A DNA stretch of 64,000 nucleotides from Nitrospira sp. (GCA_009594865.1 VOPT01000017.1:29224-93223); one strand, 5' to 3'. Positions 34,694 to 43,495 are shown, numbered from the stretch's first letter. Program-made: numbers and translations. The notes: generated by a model from the letters alone, not told the origin.

Positions 34694-34740
34694 TTTCCTT
34701 GTTGTCTTGACCTGAGGGTCAACAAGAGCAGGAGAGGAAA
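34694..34740 (+). ncRNA. Structured RNA element after zapA (unidentified)
   Basis: An outer stem TTTCCT (34694-34699)/AGGAAA (34735-34740) encloses an inner hairpin. TTG (34702-34704) pairs with CAA (34723-34725) past a TC bulge, and TTGACC (34707-34712) pairs with GGTCAA (34717-34722) over the tetraloop TGAG. It lies 37 bases after zapA. In several bacteria the 6S RNA gene follows zapA, but the expected large-bulge 6S fold was not found by eye. Confidence 0.3.
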
Positions 34741-34794
34741 GGACGCTTCGAATTAGGACGGAAAATCTGACGACGGTAGTTGAGCTCTAAACAT

Positions 34795-35058
34795 ATGGAA
34801 TCGCTGGTTTTTGTTCTGTTGTTCAGTGTGGTCGTGATTGCATGGATGAGTCAGGGGGCTCGGCCCTATGTGCCCGTGCGACAGGTGTGTCATCAACCAA
34901 CGTCGATGTTGGAGCAGCAGAGGCTCACCAGGATCTGGGGGCATTTCCCGTGGCCTGAACATGCAACAGTTCGAACGAGGCGGCAACGGTCCGCGCGTGT
35001 GCGAATAGACCGAAGAAACGATGCAGGTCGAGGCCGACCGCGCCTCTACCTGGACTAG
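34795..35058 (+). CDS. Possible small membrane protein, doubtful
   Basis: The frame from ATG 34795 gives 87 residues. The N-terminus is a convincing hydrophobic segment (SLVFVLLFSVVVIAWM) and the remainder is Arg-rich and unfamiliar. No clear ribosome site is present. It is the only candidate gene in the 552-base gap between zapA and rny, and the gap could instead be an untranslated or RNA-coding region. Confidence 0.25.
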   Translation: MESLVFVLLFSVVVIAWMSQGARPYVPVRQVCHQPTSMLEQQRLTRIWGHFPWPEHATVRTRRQRSARVRIDRRNDAGRGRPRLYLD

Positions 35059-35209
35059 CAGCGCGATTCCACACTCCGTTTTTCACTGGCTCAAGTAGTC
35101 AGATTCCTTCCTGTTTAGCCATTCCTTGCCTTCATTCCCTGCTCCCCTCTACCACTGGGTGCGATTATTTGCAGGGTGACAGGGTATCTGTCCCACTGCC
35201 GTAAGGGAG
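35059..35209. other. Leader region before rny
   Basis: T- and C-rich sequence with a small hairpin GACAG/CTGTC (35178-35192) just ahead of the rny ribosome site. No clear promoter is seen. It could be the 5' leader of the RNase Y message, a position where autoregulation is plausible. Confidence 0.3.
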
Positions 35210-36787
35210 GTGGTTCCCATTTCTCTCAGCGTTGTTGCGTACATTATTATCGGGTTAGTCGGAGCGGTCTTGGGCGCCGGTCTGTATGAAGTGTTGCGTC
35301 GACGCTCTGCCATCACACGACGGGCCGAGGCCGAGGACCAGTCAGCGCAGATCGTGCAGTCAGCTCAGCGCGAAGCGGAAAACCTCGTGAAAGAGGCCAA
35401 GCTGGAATCCAAGGACCTGGTCTTTCAAGCGCGGATCGAACTGGAGAAAGAACAGAAAGCGAAGCTCGCCGAAGTCTCGAATGTGGAGCGGCGGGTGTCT
35501 CAACGTGAAGAGGGGCTGGACCGGAAAGTCACCTTGCTTGAGAAACGGGATCAGGATGTGCTCAAGCGGGAGCAGGACCTCCTGAAGCGGGAAGAGTCCC
35601 TCACGCAGAAAGATGCGGCCTGCGCACAGGCCCTCAAGCAGCATCGCGAGGCGCTGGAGCGGGTGGCCGGTCTTACGGCCGAAGAGGCCAAGCGGCAGTT
35701 GATTCAGGAGATGGATAGCCAGGCCCGGTTGGAAGCGGCCGGTTTGGCGAAACGCCTGATTGAAGAAGCCAAAGAAAACGCCGATCGAGAGGCGCGGGAG
35801 ATCATTGCGTCGTCGATTCAGCGCGTGACCCGTGATTATGTGAACGAGGCCACTATTTCGGTGGTACCGATTGCCAATGATGCCATGAAGGGCCGGATTA
35901 TCGGCCGTGAGGGGCGGAACATCCGTGCTATCGAGGCGGCCACGGGTATCGATCTCATTATCGATGAGACCCCTGAGGCGGTCATTATCTCGGGCTTCGA
36001 CCCGCTTCGCCGCGAGATCGCCAAGGTGTCGCTCGAGCGGCTGATGCACGATGGCCGGATCCATCCGACTCGCATTGAAGAAATCGTCGAAAAAGTAAAA
36101 GTCGATATCGAGAAGCTGATGATCGAAGAAGCGGAAAAGGTCATCTTCGAAGTCGGCTTGTCGGATTTTCATCCCGAGTTGGTCAAGGTGCTGGGGCGGC
36201 TCAAATATCGAACGAGCTACGGCCAGAACAACCTGTACCATGCCCGGGAGGCGGCCTACATTTGCGGCATCATGGCTTCCGAATTAAAGCTCGACGTGAA
36301 ACTCGCCAAGCGCGGGGCGCTCTTACATGATATCGGCAAAGCCGTGAGCCACGAGGAAGAGGGGCCGCATGCCATGCTCGGCGCAGAGATCGCCAAAAAG
36401 TATGGCGAAAATGCCAAGGTGGTGAATGCCATTGCGGCGCATCACGAGCAGGTCGAGCCTATTTGTCCGGAGACGGTGCTGGTGGCGGCGGCAGAGGCGC
36501 TCTCAGCTGCGCGGCCTGGCGCCCGTCGCGAGGCGTTGGAATCCTATGTAAAGCGGTTGGAAAAGCTGGAGTCGCTGGCGACCGTCCACAAGGGCGTCCA
36601 GAAAGCCTATGCCATTCAAGCTGGACGGGAAATTCGCGTAATCGTCAAGCAGGAAGATCTCACTGATCCGGAATGTTTTCAGCTCTCTCGGGAATTGGCC
36701 AAGAAGATCGAGCAGGAGCTGACCTATCCGGGGCAAATCAAGGTCACGGTGATCCGGGAAAGCCGGTTCGTCGATTTTGCGAAGTGA
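35210..36787 (+). CDS. rny: Ribonuclease Y
   Basis: RNase Y is a membrane-anchored endoribonuclease that initiates mRNA decay. The protein is about 525 residues, with one N-terminal TM helix (VVAYIIIGLVGAVLGAGLYEV), a long coiled coil (about 40-190), a KH domain with GRIIGREGRNIRAIE, and an HD domain with LLHDIGKAV and AHHEQVEP. The GTG at 35210 overlaps the ribosome site (GGGAGG, 35205-35210). The in-frame ATT at 35219 has ideal spacing of 8 bases and may be the true, rare start. The next gene is ymdB, the same pair as in Firmicutes. Confidence 0.93.
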   Translation: MVPISLSVVAYIIIGLVGAVLGAGLYEVLRRRSAITRRAEAEDQSAQIVQSAQREAENLVKEAKLESKDLVFQARIELEKEQKAKLAEVSNVERRVSQREEGLDRKVTLLEKRDQDVLKREQDLLKREESLTQKDAACAQALKQHREALERVAGLTAEEAKRQLIQEMDSQARLEAAGLAKRLIEEAKENADREAREIIASSIQRVTRDYVNEATISVVPIANDAMKGRIIGREGRNIRAIEAATGIDLIIDETPEAVIISGFDPLRREIAKVSLERLMHDGRIHPTRIEEIVEKVKVDIEKLMIEEAEKVIFEVGLSDFHPELVKVLGRLKYRTSYGQNNLYHAREAAYICGIMASELKLDVKLAKRGALLHDIGKAVSHEEEGPHAMLGAEIAKKYGENAKVVNAIAAHHEQVEPICPETVLVAAAEALSAARPGARREALESYVKRLEKLESLATVHKGVQKAYAIQAGREIRVIVKQEDLTDPECFQLSRELAKKIEQELTYPGQIKVTVIRESRFVDFAK

Positions 36788-36797
36788 GCGACGGCGT

Positions 36798-37577
36798 ATG
36801 AAAGTACTGATGATCGGAGACATTATGGGCGAGCCGGGGCGACGGTCCGTGGCTCGCCTTCTGCCGAAATTGATCGCCAATCACTCCATCGATGTCGTGG
36901 TGGGCAATGGCGAAAACGTGGCGGGTGGCTTCGGCATTACGCCTGATCTGGTGGACGATCTCTTTGACCTCGGGGTCTCGGTCATCACCACGGGGAACCA
37001 CGCTTGGGATAAGAAGGAAATTCTGGACGTGTTTCCTCGCGAGCCGCGTCTTCTCCGGCCAGCCAACTATCCCCCCGGCGTGCCTGGACGAGGCAGCTAC
37101 GTCTTCACGACGCCGGGCGGGGAGTCGCTGGGGATTCTCCATCTCATGGGCCGGGCGTTTATGCCGACCATCGATTGCCCGTTTCAGGTTGCCAAGCGTG
37201 AGGTGGAACGGCTCAAGTCACAGGTATCGGCCATCGTGGTTGATATGCATGCCGAGGCCTCGTCTGAGAAGATGGCGATGGGGCACTATCTTGATGGACT
37301 GGTGACGGTGGTGGCGGGCACGCATACGCATGTGCAAACGGCGGATGAGCAAATTCTTCCCAAGGGCACGGCCTACATCACCGACATTGGCATGACCGGT
37401 CCATTGCATTCGGTAATCGGCATCAAGAAAGAGCTGGCCATTGAAAAGTTTCTCACGGGGATGCCGCGCCGTTTCGAGGTGGCATCGGGCCCGACGGTAT
37501 TCTGCGCGGTCCTCATCGATCTGGACGCCACCCTTGGCAAAGCGGTGTCGATCGAACGTATCCGAGTGATGGATTGA
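36798..37577 (+). CDS. ymdB: YmdB-family metallophosphoesterase
   Basis: The 259-residue protein matches the TIGR00282/YmdB family: KVLMIGDIMGEPGR, VGNGENVAGGFG, TTGNHAWDKKE, VDMHAEASSEKMA and AGTHTHVQTAD provide the two-metal site. B. subtilis YmdB hydrolyses 2',3'-cyclic nucleotides and affects biofilm genes. It starts ten bases after rny, so both RNA-related functions should be co-expressed. Confidence 0.93.
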   Translation: MKVLMIGDIMGEPGRRSVARLLPKLIANHSIDVVVGNGENVAGGFGITPDLVDDLFDLGVSVITTGNHAWDKKEILDVFPREPRLLRPANYPPGVPGRGSYVFTTPGGESLGILHLMGRAFMPTIDCPFQVAKREVERLKSQVSAIVVDMHAEASSEKMAMGHYLDGLVTVVAGTHTHVQTADEQILPKGTAYITDIGMTGPLHSVIGIKKELAIEKFLTGMPRRFEVASGPTVFCAVLIDLDATLGKAVSIERIRVMD

Positions 37578-37614
37578 TCTGTCCCCTCAAGCATTTCCTT
37601 CCGCTCGGTGAGCC

Positions 37615-38973
37615 ATGACCGGGCACAATCTTGCGCTGCCATTGTTGCTGTCCGTGTCCGATGTGACGCGCCTCATCCGGGATTCTCTGGAAGAGCAATT
37701 TCAGGATGTCTGGATCGAGGGCGAAATCTCGAATCTTCGTGCCCCGTCCTCCGGTCACCTCTATTTCACGCTGAAGGATAACCAAAGCCAGCTTCGCGGC
37801 GTGTTGTTTCGGTCCGGAGCCTTGCGGCTCCGGTTTGCGCTCCAAGAAGGCCTGGCCGTCATTGCGCGCGGGCGCATTTCGGTGTACGAGCCGCGCGGCG
37901 AGTATCAACTGATTGTCGATTCGCTTGACCCTAAGGGCGTCGGCGCGTTTCAGCTGGCGTTCGAGCAGCTCAAGGAGCGGTTGTCGCAGGAGGGATTGTT
38001 CGATGAGGCGCGCAAACGGAGATTGCCGTCATTTCCCCGGACTGTAGGCGTCGTCACTTCCCTGACAGGGGCGGCGATCCGGGATATTGTGGCGGTGCTT
38101 CGCCGCCGTTGTCCCATCGTCAATATTCTCATTGCCCCGGTTCCGGTTCAGGGCGATGGCGCCGGGGCATCTATTGCCGAGGCGATTTGCGCGCTGAGTG
38201 ACATGCCACAAGTGGAGGTACTGATTGTCGGGCGTGGAGGCGGTGCCTCGGAAGATTTGTGGGCGTTCAACGAGGAGGCGGTGGTGCGTGCCATCGCTCG
38301 GTCCAGGGTCCCGGTGGTTTCCGCCGTGGGGCATGAAATCGACGTGACGCTCTCGGATTTTGCGGCGGACCACCGTGCTCCCACGCCTTCCGCGGCGGCT
38401 GAGGCCGTGGTGCCGGTGTTGGCCGACATCATCGACCGGTTGGATGAATTGGCTCAGCGGCTGCGCCGTATCGTGGAAACCATGCTGCAGATGCAGCGGC
38501 ACCGGTTTGAGCGATCGGTCAGTGTGTTGGGAGAGACACGCTACCGTATACAGGCGCAGGCTCAACGGCTCGATGAGTTGCAGGATGGGTTAACCCGTGC
38601 TTTGACCGAACAGCTGACGGTTCTGCAGCGTGAATTGGTGGAGCGCCGGCACCTCTTGCTTGCCCAGGGACCACGCAATCGGATTCAGCAGTCGTTGGTG
38701 GTTATTCCCCAGTTGTGCAAGCGCCTGGAGCAGGAAGCCCGCCGCGGGCTCATCTCCAGACGGCAGGCGGTTGTCATGCAGATGGCGGCACTCGATGCCC
38801 TCAGCCCGTTGGCGATTTTACAGCGCGGGTTCAGCATCGTTCAGACCGTTTCGAACGGGAGGGTCTTGCGGCGAGCTTCCGATGTCGCGGTAGGGGAATC
38901 TGTTCAGGTCAGACTCGCGGAGGGGCAATTAGTGTGTCAGGTCGACAAGGTCATGCCTTCGTCGATCGCTTGA
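37615..38973 (+). CDS. xseA: Exodeoxyribonuclease VII large subunit
   Basis: XseA (452 residues) has an N-terminal OB-fold (VWIEGEISNLRAPSSGHLYF), then the catalytic domain (VGVVTSLTGAAIRDI, VLIVGRGGGASEDLW, SAVGHEIDVTLSDFAAD) and a long C-terminal coiled coil (about 270-400). With several XseB chains it degrades single-stranded DNA to oligonucleotides. It begins 37 bases after ymdB in what looks like one operon with xseB and tlyA. Confidence 0.96.
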   Translation: MTGHNLALPLLLSVSDVTRLIRDSLEEQFQDVWIEGEISNLRAPSSGHLYFTLKDNQSQLRGVLFRSGALRLRFALQEGLAVIARGRISVYEPRGEYQLIVDSLDPKGVGAFQLAFEQLKERLSQEGLFDEARKRRLPSFPRTVGVVTSLTGAAIRDIVAVLRRRCPIVNILIAPVPVQGDGAGASIAEAICALSDMPQVEVLIVGRGGGASEDLWAFNEEAVVRAIARSRVPVVSAVGHEIDVTLSDFAADHRAPTPSAAAEAVVPVLADIIDRLDELAQRLRRIVETMLQMQRHRFERSVSVLGETRYRIQAQAQRLDELQDGLTRALTEQLTVLQRELVERRHLLLAQGPRNRIQQSLVVIPQLCKRLEQEARRGLISRRQAVVMQMAALDALSPLAILQRGFSIVQTVSNGRVLRRASDVAVGESVQVRLAEGQLVCQVDKVMPSSIA

Positions 38974-39031
38974 CCCGACCAGGAGCGCAAGCAATAATGT
39001 TTTGATCGATAGATGAGCAAAGGGAGTTGTC

Positions 39032-39280
39032 GTGGCTGCCGTGAAATTCGAATACGCAATGGCGAGATTGGAGACGATCGTCGCCGAACTGGAAAAAGGA
39101 GACCTTCCTCTCGACGATTCGCTGAAGATTTTCGAGGAAGGGATTCGGCTGTCCAAGACCTGCCTGAAGATGCTGGAGGACGCCGAACGGAAGGTGGAGA
39201 TTTTGGTGCAAGAGAAAGACGGGAAAAAGCGCATTCAAGCGTTTTCTCCCGGTGAGGACGAGTTGGAGACCTCGCCGTAG
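39032..39280 (+). CDS. xseB: Exodeoxyribonuclease VII small subunit
   Basis: XseB has 82 residues in two helices (KFEYAMARLETIVAELEKGD then SLKIFEEGIRLSKTCLKMLE), with the family motif LEKGDLPLDDSL. It starts at GTG 39032 behind AAAGGGAG. It binds the coiled coil of XseA and is needed for activity. The short acidic tail (GEDELETSP) is variable in the family. Confidence 0.94.
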   Translation: MAAVKFEYAMARLETIVAELEKGDLPLDDSLKIFEEGIRLSKTCLKMLEDAERKVEILVQEKDGKKRIQAFSPGEDELETSP

Positions 39281-39345
39281 CCTTCCCAGCCAGCGCAGGT
39301 CACGCTGTGGCTGGCACATCATTGTCGAACCTCCTCTCCACACCT

Positions 39346-40101
39346 ATGACTCAGAAACCTCGCCTAGAACGGGAACGGCTTGATCGTGCGATGGTCACCC
39401 GAGGGCTCGTGTCGAGTCGGGAGGATGCGGCTAGGTTGATCCTGGCCGGTCTTGTCCGTGTGGATGGCATAGTCGTCGACAAGGCAGCCAAACCCACAGC
39501 GCCGGGTGCGCTGGTCGAGGTGACTGGGCCTGGATCTCCCTACGTGGGCCGCGGGGGAGAAAAACTGGCCGGTGCCCTGGATCAATTTCAGATCGATCCG
39601 AGTGGACTGGTGTGTTTCGATGTCGGATGTTCGACCGGCGGTTTTACCGACTGCCTGTTGCAACGAGGGGCGGCTCGCGTGTATGCCGTCGATGTCGGGT
39701 ATGGCCAATTTGAGTGGCGGCTTCGGCAGGATCCGCGGGTTGTGCTTATGGAGCGGACCAATGTGCGCTATCTCGAGCCCGGCGCCATCGCGGAACCGAT
39801 TGATCTGATTGTGATCGACGTCTCCTTCATTTCGCTCACGCTGGTGTTGCCCGCCGTCGTCTCCCATCTTGCCGCGTCCGGTTCCATTGTCACGCTGATC
39901 AAGCCGCAATTTGAGGTAGGGAAGGGACTGGTTGGCCGGGGAGGGATTGTGCGGGACGACGGATTGCGGGAGTCGACGGTCGAAAAAGTGGTGTCGTGTG
40001 CGGTGCAACTCGGCTTGCAGTTGGCAGGCCGCATGGACTCCCCGATCGAGGGCCGCAAAGGTAATCGCGAATTCCTCGCATGGTTTCAGCGAAGGGTCTG
40101 A
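39346..40101 (+). CDS. tlyA: TlyA-family rRNA 2'-O-methyltransferase
   Basis: The protein joins an S4 RNA-binding domain (about 1-60: RLDRAMVTRGLVSSREDAAR) to an FtsJ-type Rossmann methyltransferase (FDVGCSTGGFTDCLLQRGA, DVGYGQFEWRL, LIVIDVSFISL, LIKPQFEVGKG). TlyA proteins methylate 16S and 23S rRNA and are often mislabelled hemolysins. The xseA-xseB-tlyA order is common in bacteria. ATG 39346 is preferred over GTG 39307 because it gives the standard N-terminus. Confidence 0.92.
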   Translation: MTQKPRLERERLDRAMVTRGLVSSREDAARLILAGLVRVDGIVVDKAAKPTAPGALVEVTGPGSPYVGRGGEKLAGALDQFQIDPSGLVCFDVGCSTGGFTDCLLQRGAARVYAVDVGYGQFEWRLRQDPRVVLMERTNVRYLEPGAIAEPIDLIVIDVSFISLTLVLPAVVSHLAASGSIVTLIKPQFEVGKGLVGRGGIVRDDGLRESTVEKVVSCAVQLGLQLAGRMDSPIEGRKGNREFLAWFQRRV

Positions 40102-40174
40102 CACTGGCCGGTCGGCCGACGCATGGGGGGGCCGTCTCCAGTTGCCTGTAGGTCCAAGGGCAGACGAAAACACT

Positions 40175-40202
40175 TTGACGAAGCAGACAGAAGGTGTAGG
40201 CT
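40175..40202 (+). promoter_or_regulatory. Weak candidate promoter for the epimerase gene
   Basis: TTGACG (40175-40180) and TAGGCT (40197-40202) are 16 bases apart, 62 bases before the gene start. The -10 is a poor match. Confidence 0.3.
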
Positions 40203-40264
40203 GAGTTCCACGATGCAGTTCAGGTGTTCTTGGTACGGCTGATGAAAGAGAGGCGAGGAGACGT

Positions 40265-41188
40265 ATGAAAGTCTTGGTTACCGGAGGGGCTGGGTTTATC
40301 GGATCACACGTTGTGGATCGGTTGCTCCAGGAGGGGCACGACGTCGTAGTGGTCGATAATCTCGTAACGGGCAAGCGCAAGAACGTTCCCAAGGCGGCGC
40401 AGTTCTACAAACTGGACATCGAGAATCCCAAACTGGAGCGGGTATTCCGTAATGAGCGGCCCTCGGTGGTCTTCCACCTGGCGGCCCAGATGAACGTTCG
40501 ACGGTCAGTTGAAGATCCGATGTTCGACGCCCAGGTCAATGTGCTGGGGACGTTAAATGTCCTGGAGCAGGCCTCGAAGCATGGTGCGCGAAAGGTGATC
40601 TTTTCGTCATCCGGGGGGGCGATTTACGGAGAACAACTGGCCTTTCCAGCACCGGAAACGCATGTCACGCAACCACTGTCTCCCTATGGAATCAGCAAAT
40701 TGTGCGGCGAGCATTACCTGTCCTATTACAACCGGATGAGCGGTATTCAGGTGGTGAGTTTGCGGTATGCCAATGTCTACGGACCTCGCCAGGATCCTGA
40801 AGGCGAAGCGGGCGTCGTGGCCATTTTCATTCAGAAAATGCTGCGCGGGGAGCAGGCAGTGGTGAATGGGAATGGTCGCCAGACTCGTGACTTTGTATTT
40901 GTGGAAGACGTCGTCGAGGCAAATTTAATGGCGATGGGCCCTCAGGTGGAAGGCGTATACAATGTGGGGACCGGCATTGAGACCTCGGTCAATGACCTGT
41001 TCCGGATCGTCGTGGACCTGACCAAGGTGGAATTTAAGGAAGTGCATGGTCCGGCCAAACGCGGTGAGCAAGCGAGAAGCGTCATTGACTGCGCAAAACT
41101 TCAGCGCACACTCGGGTGGGAGCCGAAGGTCGAGCTGCGAGAAGGGTTGCGACGAACGGTAGAGTATTTCCGAGATGGACTCGGCTAG
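40265..41188 (+). CDS. NAD-dependent nucleotide-sugar epimerase (GalE-like)
   Basis: This is a short-chain dehydrogenase of the extended class, 307 residues. It has the NAD fold VTGGAGFIGSHVVDRL, the VFHLAAQMNVRRSVEDP loop, SSGGAIYGE, the catalytic pair in PYGISKLCGE (Tyr and Lys) and LRYANVYGPRQDP. It probably interconverts UDP-glucose and UDP-galactose or an N-acetyl or uronic form, feeding surface polysaccharide. The exact sugar cannot be read from the sequence. The ribosome site GCGAGGAG is good. It is a single gene between tlyA and a convergent rhodanese. Confidence 0.9.
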   Translation: MKVLVTGGAGFIGSHVVDRLLQEGHDVVVVDNLVTGKRKNVPKAAQFYKLDIENPKLERVFRNERPSVVFHLAAQMNVRRSVEDPMFDAQVNVLGTLNVLEQASKHGARKVIFSSSGGAIYGEQLAFPAPETHVTQPLSPYGISKLCGEHYLSYYNRMSGIQVVSLRYANVYGPRQDPEGEAGVVAIFIQKMLRGEQAVVNGNGRQTRDFVFVEDVVEANLMAMGPQVEGVYNVGTGIETSVNDLFRIVVDLTKVEFKEVHGPAKRGEQARSVIDCAKLQRTLGWEPKVELREGLRRTVEYFRDGLG

Positions 41189-41197
41189 CCTCCCGGG

Positions 41198-41518
41198 CTA
41201 ATACCGAGGGACGGACGAATCCACCTGAACGGACCAGGCGTCGATACCGCCGATTAAGTTTTTTACGTTCCCAAACCCTTGCTGTAAGAGAAATCCCGTT
41301 GCATCAGCGCTTCTCATCCCGTGGTGGCACACGGCGATAATTTCTGAGTTACGATCTAATTTTCCCAGGGACTGTTGAAGCGTAGCCAGCGGCACCAGGA
41401 CCGACCCTTCCAGTTTGGCAATGGCGTATTCCCAGGGCTCACGAACATCGACGAGCACAAGTTTGTCACCTTTATCCAACCTCGACTTGAGTTCTGTGGG
41501 TGTAATAGCAAAGCTCAT
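41198..41518 (-). CDS. Single-domain rhodanese (GlpE-like)
   Basis: The 106-residue protein is one rhodanese domain. DVREPWEYAIAKLEGSVLVP comes first, then the active-site loop CHHGMRS (C64). Such proteins move sulfane sulfur from thiosulfate or persulfides to a thiol acceptor. The ATG has a clear GGAGGT site six bases upstream, and a sigma70 promoter lies at 41550-41578. Its partner is unknown. Confidence 0.92.
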   Translation of the reverse strand: MSFAITPTELKSRLDKGDKLVLVDVREPWEYAIAKLEGSVLVPLATLQQSLGKLDRNSEIIAVCHHGMRSADATGFLLQQGFGNVKNLIGGIDAWSVQVDSSVPRY

Positions 41519-41873
41519 GAATCTACCTCCATCTGGACTGAATGGTCGGATCATAAGGAGGCAAAAAAGGGGTGTCAACCCTGGTCGGGCATTGCTGAAG
41601 GGGTGTCTCTCAAGGTTGGCAGGTTTTAGTCCGATGGAGAGCAGTGGCCTCAACGCAACCGGCCTTCTCGTTCAAAAGCGTGAGGGCATGGAAAATCCTG
41701 CATCATAGGACGGCCGTTTTTTGTTCTTCTGTGCAATTCCTGCCCACATTGGTGGCGAAGTTGTGCGAGAAAATGTGGAGAAACAATCCGTAAACCGTTG
41801 ATTTACATAAGTATGTTGGTGTTTGGCGATAGGCATGGGCATGCAAATTGCTTAACATAAGACAGGGGGAGAC
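41519..41873. other. 355-base divergent intergenic region, locally AT-rich
   Basis: This lies between the divergent rhodanese and cutA genes. It holds the rhodanese promoter (41550-41578). The right half (about 41715-41870) is noticeably richer in A and T than its surroundings and should contain the cutA promoter, but no clear -35/-10 pair is visible. No gene or repeat is supported. Confidence 0.5.
41550..41578 (-). promoter_or_regulatory. Strong sigma70 promoter of the rhodanese gene
   Basis: On the minus strand TTGACA (41578-41573) and TATGAT (41555-41550) are separated by exactly 17 bases. The expected start near 41543 gives a 25-base leader that includes the GGAGGT ribosome site. Confidence 0.75.
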
Positions 41874-42203
41874 GTGGACGCGCAAGGTTCTGAGCTCGTG
41901 GTATTGGTCACTACGTCGTCAAATGAGGAAGCCGAGAAGCTTGCACGGATCATCGTCGAATCCAGACTTGCCGCCTGTGCCAATGTCGTGAGTGGAATTC
42001 GGTCGATTTTTCGATGGGACAATCAGATCGCTGTCGAGAATGAGTGTTTGATGATGATCAAAACAACGCGGCCGCGTTATTCAGAGCTTGAAGCGGTGAT
42101 TCGTCAGCACCATAGCTACGAGGTCCCGGAAATCATCGCGTTGCCGGTCGTGGCTGGCTCCGTTTCGTACTTGGACTGGATGAGAAGAGAAACTGCTAAG
42201 TAG
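41874..42203 (+). CDS. cutA: Divalent-cation tolerance protein CutA
   Basis: CutA1 is a small trimeric ferredoxin-like protein linked to copper and other divalent-ion tolerance. The 109 residues show VVLVTTSSNEEAEKLARIIV, ESRLAACANVV, IFRWDNQIAVENE, MMIKTT and HSYEVPEIIALPV, the standard conserved blocks. Translation starts at GTG 41874 behind AGGGGGAG. Its molecular role is still unclear in general. Confidence 0.94.
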   Translation: MDAQGSELVVLVTTSSNEEAEKLARIIVESRLAACANVVSGIRSIFRWDNQIAVENECLMMIKTTRPRYSELEAVIRQHHSYEVPEIIALPVVAGSVSYLDWMRRETAK

Positions 42204-42238
42204 TTGATTGTGCGATGTAAATTTTTGAAAACAAAGGG

Positions 42239-42267
42239 TTGACCACTGGGCTTGAGATGGGTACACT
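42239..42267 (+). promoter_or_regulatory. Sigma70 promoter of the M23 peptidase gene
   Basis: TTGACC (42239-42244) and TACACT (42262-42267) are 17 bases apart. The expected start near 42274 leaves about 50 bases before ATG 42323. Confidence 0.6.
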
Positions 42268-42322
42268 GCAAAAGTCGGTGGTTGCAGTCTTGAAGTTGAA
42301 TCCGTGAAGGGGAGAGCAGCCT

Positions 42323-43342
42323 ATGAGCCAACAAACGGCTGAAACAAGTGATGCCTACACTGTTGTGGTCTTTCGAGGGTCCTCCTCCAAGCCGTTACGG
42401 TTTAGTTTCCCACGGAAATTCGTCCGCAAGCTCTTGATCCTGGCTGCCATTTTGATTGTGGCTGATCTGCTCGTTGTATCCCATTATGTGATTCGAACAG
42501 GTGAAGTCTGGCAATTATCGGCTTTTCGGGCTGAGGCCATGGGGGCTCGAGAGCAAACTGCCGCCTTTTCTGCCGCCATCGATGATTTGAAGAAGAGACT
42601 GTCGGTCATGGGAGAGGTCAATCAACGGCTTCGAGTCATGCTGGGAATTGATACGACCAAGCCGGCTGGCGATCTTGCTAACGGACGGGGCGGTGAAGAT
42701 GGTCCGTTGCCGGATGGAAAGAGCAACGTACAAGGGAATGGTCCGGCGGCCTCAGGAGTGGAGTCTAGGCAGCAGGTATCGGACCTGCGGGAGAATAACC
42801 AATCTGATCTGGATTTCTCGACCGAGAGCATTGAAGAGGTGACCCAGCAGGTTCGCGAAAGTTTAGAAGCCCTCGTGCGCGAAGCCAACCAACAAGAAGA
42901 AGCGCTCCAAAACCTGACCCAAATTGCCGAGCAGCGCTCCACCCAATGGGCGTCTACCCCGTCGATCTGGCCGGTTCGCGGTTGGGTGACTTCTGGTTTC
43001 GGCCCCAGAGTCTCGCCGTTCACGGAGAAGCCGGCCTGGCACGATGGACTCGATATCGGTGCCCAGGCGAACTCCCCCGTACAGGCTCCGGCCCTTGGCC
43101 GTGTGGTTACCGTGGCATTTGATTCGAAAATGGGGAATATGGTGAAGCTGGATCACGGGTATGGCATTGAAACCGTGTATGGGCATCTTGCCAAGTCCCT
43201 GGTGAAAGAGGGGCAGCGCGTGAAGCGCGGGGATGTCGTCGCTCTCGTAGGAAGCACCGGCCTGTCGACCGGACCCCATCTCCACTACATGGTGAAGAAG
43301 AACGGCCAGGCGCTTGATCCGACAAAGTTTATCCTTGATTAG
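42323..43342 (+). CDS. Membrane-anchored M23 peptidase (LytM-like)
   Basis: The 339 residues have a cytoplasmic start, one TM helix (LLILAAILIVADLLVVSHYV, about 35-55), a coiled coil and linker (75-210) and a C-terminal M23 domain. The zinc ligands are visible as HDGLDIG (His, Asp) and HLHYM. YGHL and GSTGLSTGPHLHY complete the family pattern, so the domain looks catalytically intact. It cuts peptide cross-links in the cell wall or activates amidases during division or shape control. It is a single gene with its own promoter. Confidence 0.92.
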   Translation: MSQQTAETSDAYTVVVFRGSSSKPLRFSFPRKFVRKLLILAAILIVADLLVVSHYVIRTGEVWQLSAFRAEAMGAREQTAAFSAAIDDLKKRLSVMGEVNQRLRVMLGIDTTKPAGDLANGRGGEDGPLPDGKSNVQGNGPAASGVESRQQVSDLRENNQSDLDFSTESIEEVTQQVRESLEALVREANQQEEALQNLTQIAEQRSTQWASTPSIWPVRGWVTSGFGPRVSPFTEKPAWHDGLDIGAQANSPVQAPALGRVVTVAFDSKMGNMVKLDHGYGIETVYGHLAKSLVKEGQRVKRGDVVALVGSTGLSTGPHLHYMVKKNGQALDPTKFILD

Positions 43343-43354
43343 ACCTTCAGTCCC

Positions 43355-43379
43355 GCCCTCCGCTCTAGTTTCAGAGGGC
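43355..43379 (+). terminator. Weak hairpin after the M23 gene
   Basis: GCCCTC (43355-43360) pairs with GAGGGC (43374-43379) over a 13-base loop, 13 bases after the stop, followed by the short pyrimidine run TTCTC. It is a weak terminator candidate. Confidence 0.35.
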
Positions 43380-43486
43380 TTCTCATCGTAGCTTCAGTTC
43401 TTCTCAATTCGACTTCTCAGCCGCCGCCCCATTCTTTTCTTCACTGCATCCCATAAGGTTGTGGTTCATCACTGCGGCCGGGCGCG

Positions 43487-43495
43487 TGCTATACT
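43487..43495 (+). promoter_or_regulatory. Extended -10 promoter of fhs
   Basis: TGCTATACT is a TGn-TATACT extended -10 element. No good -35 is present, as is usual for this class. The expected start near 43502 leaves about 32 bases of leader, including GAGGAG before ATG 43534. Confidence 0.5.

Noticed and set aside
41703..41885. 60-residue minus-strand frame before cutA
   Set aside because: No ribosome site, unlikely composition, lies in an AT-rich regulatory gap.
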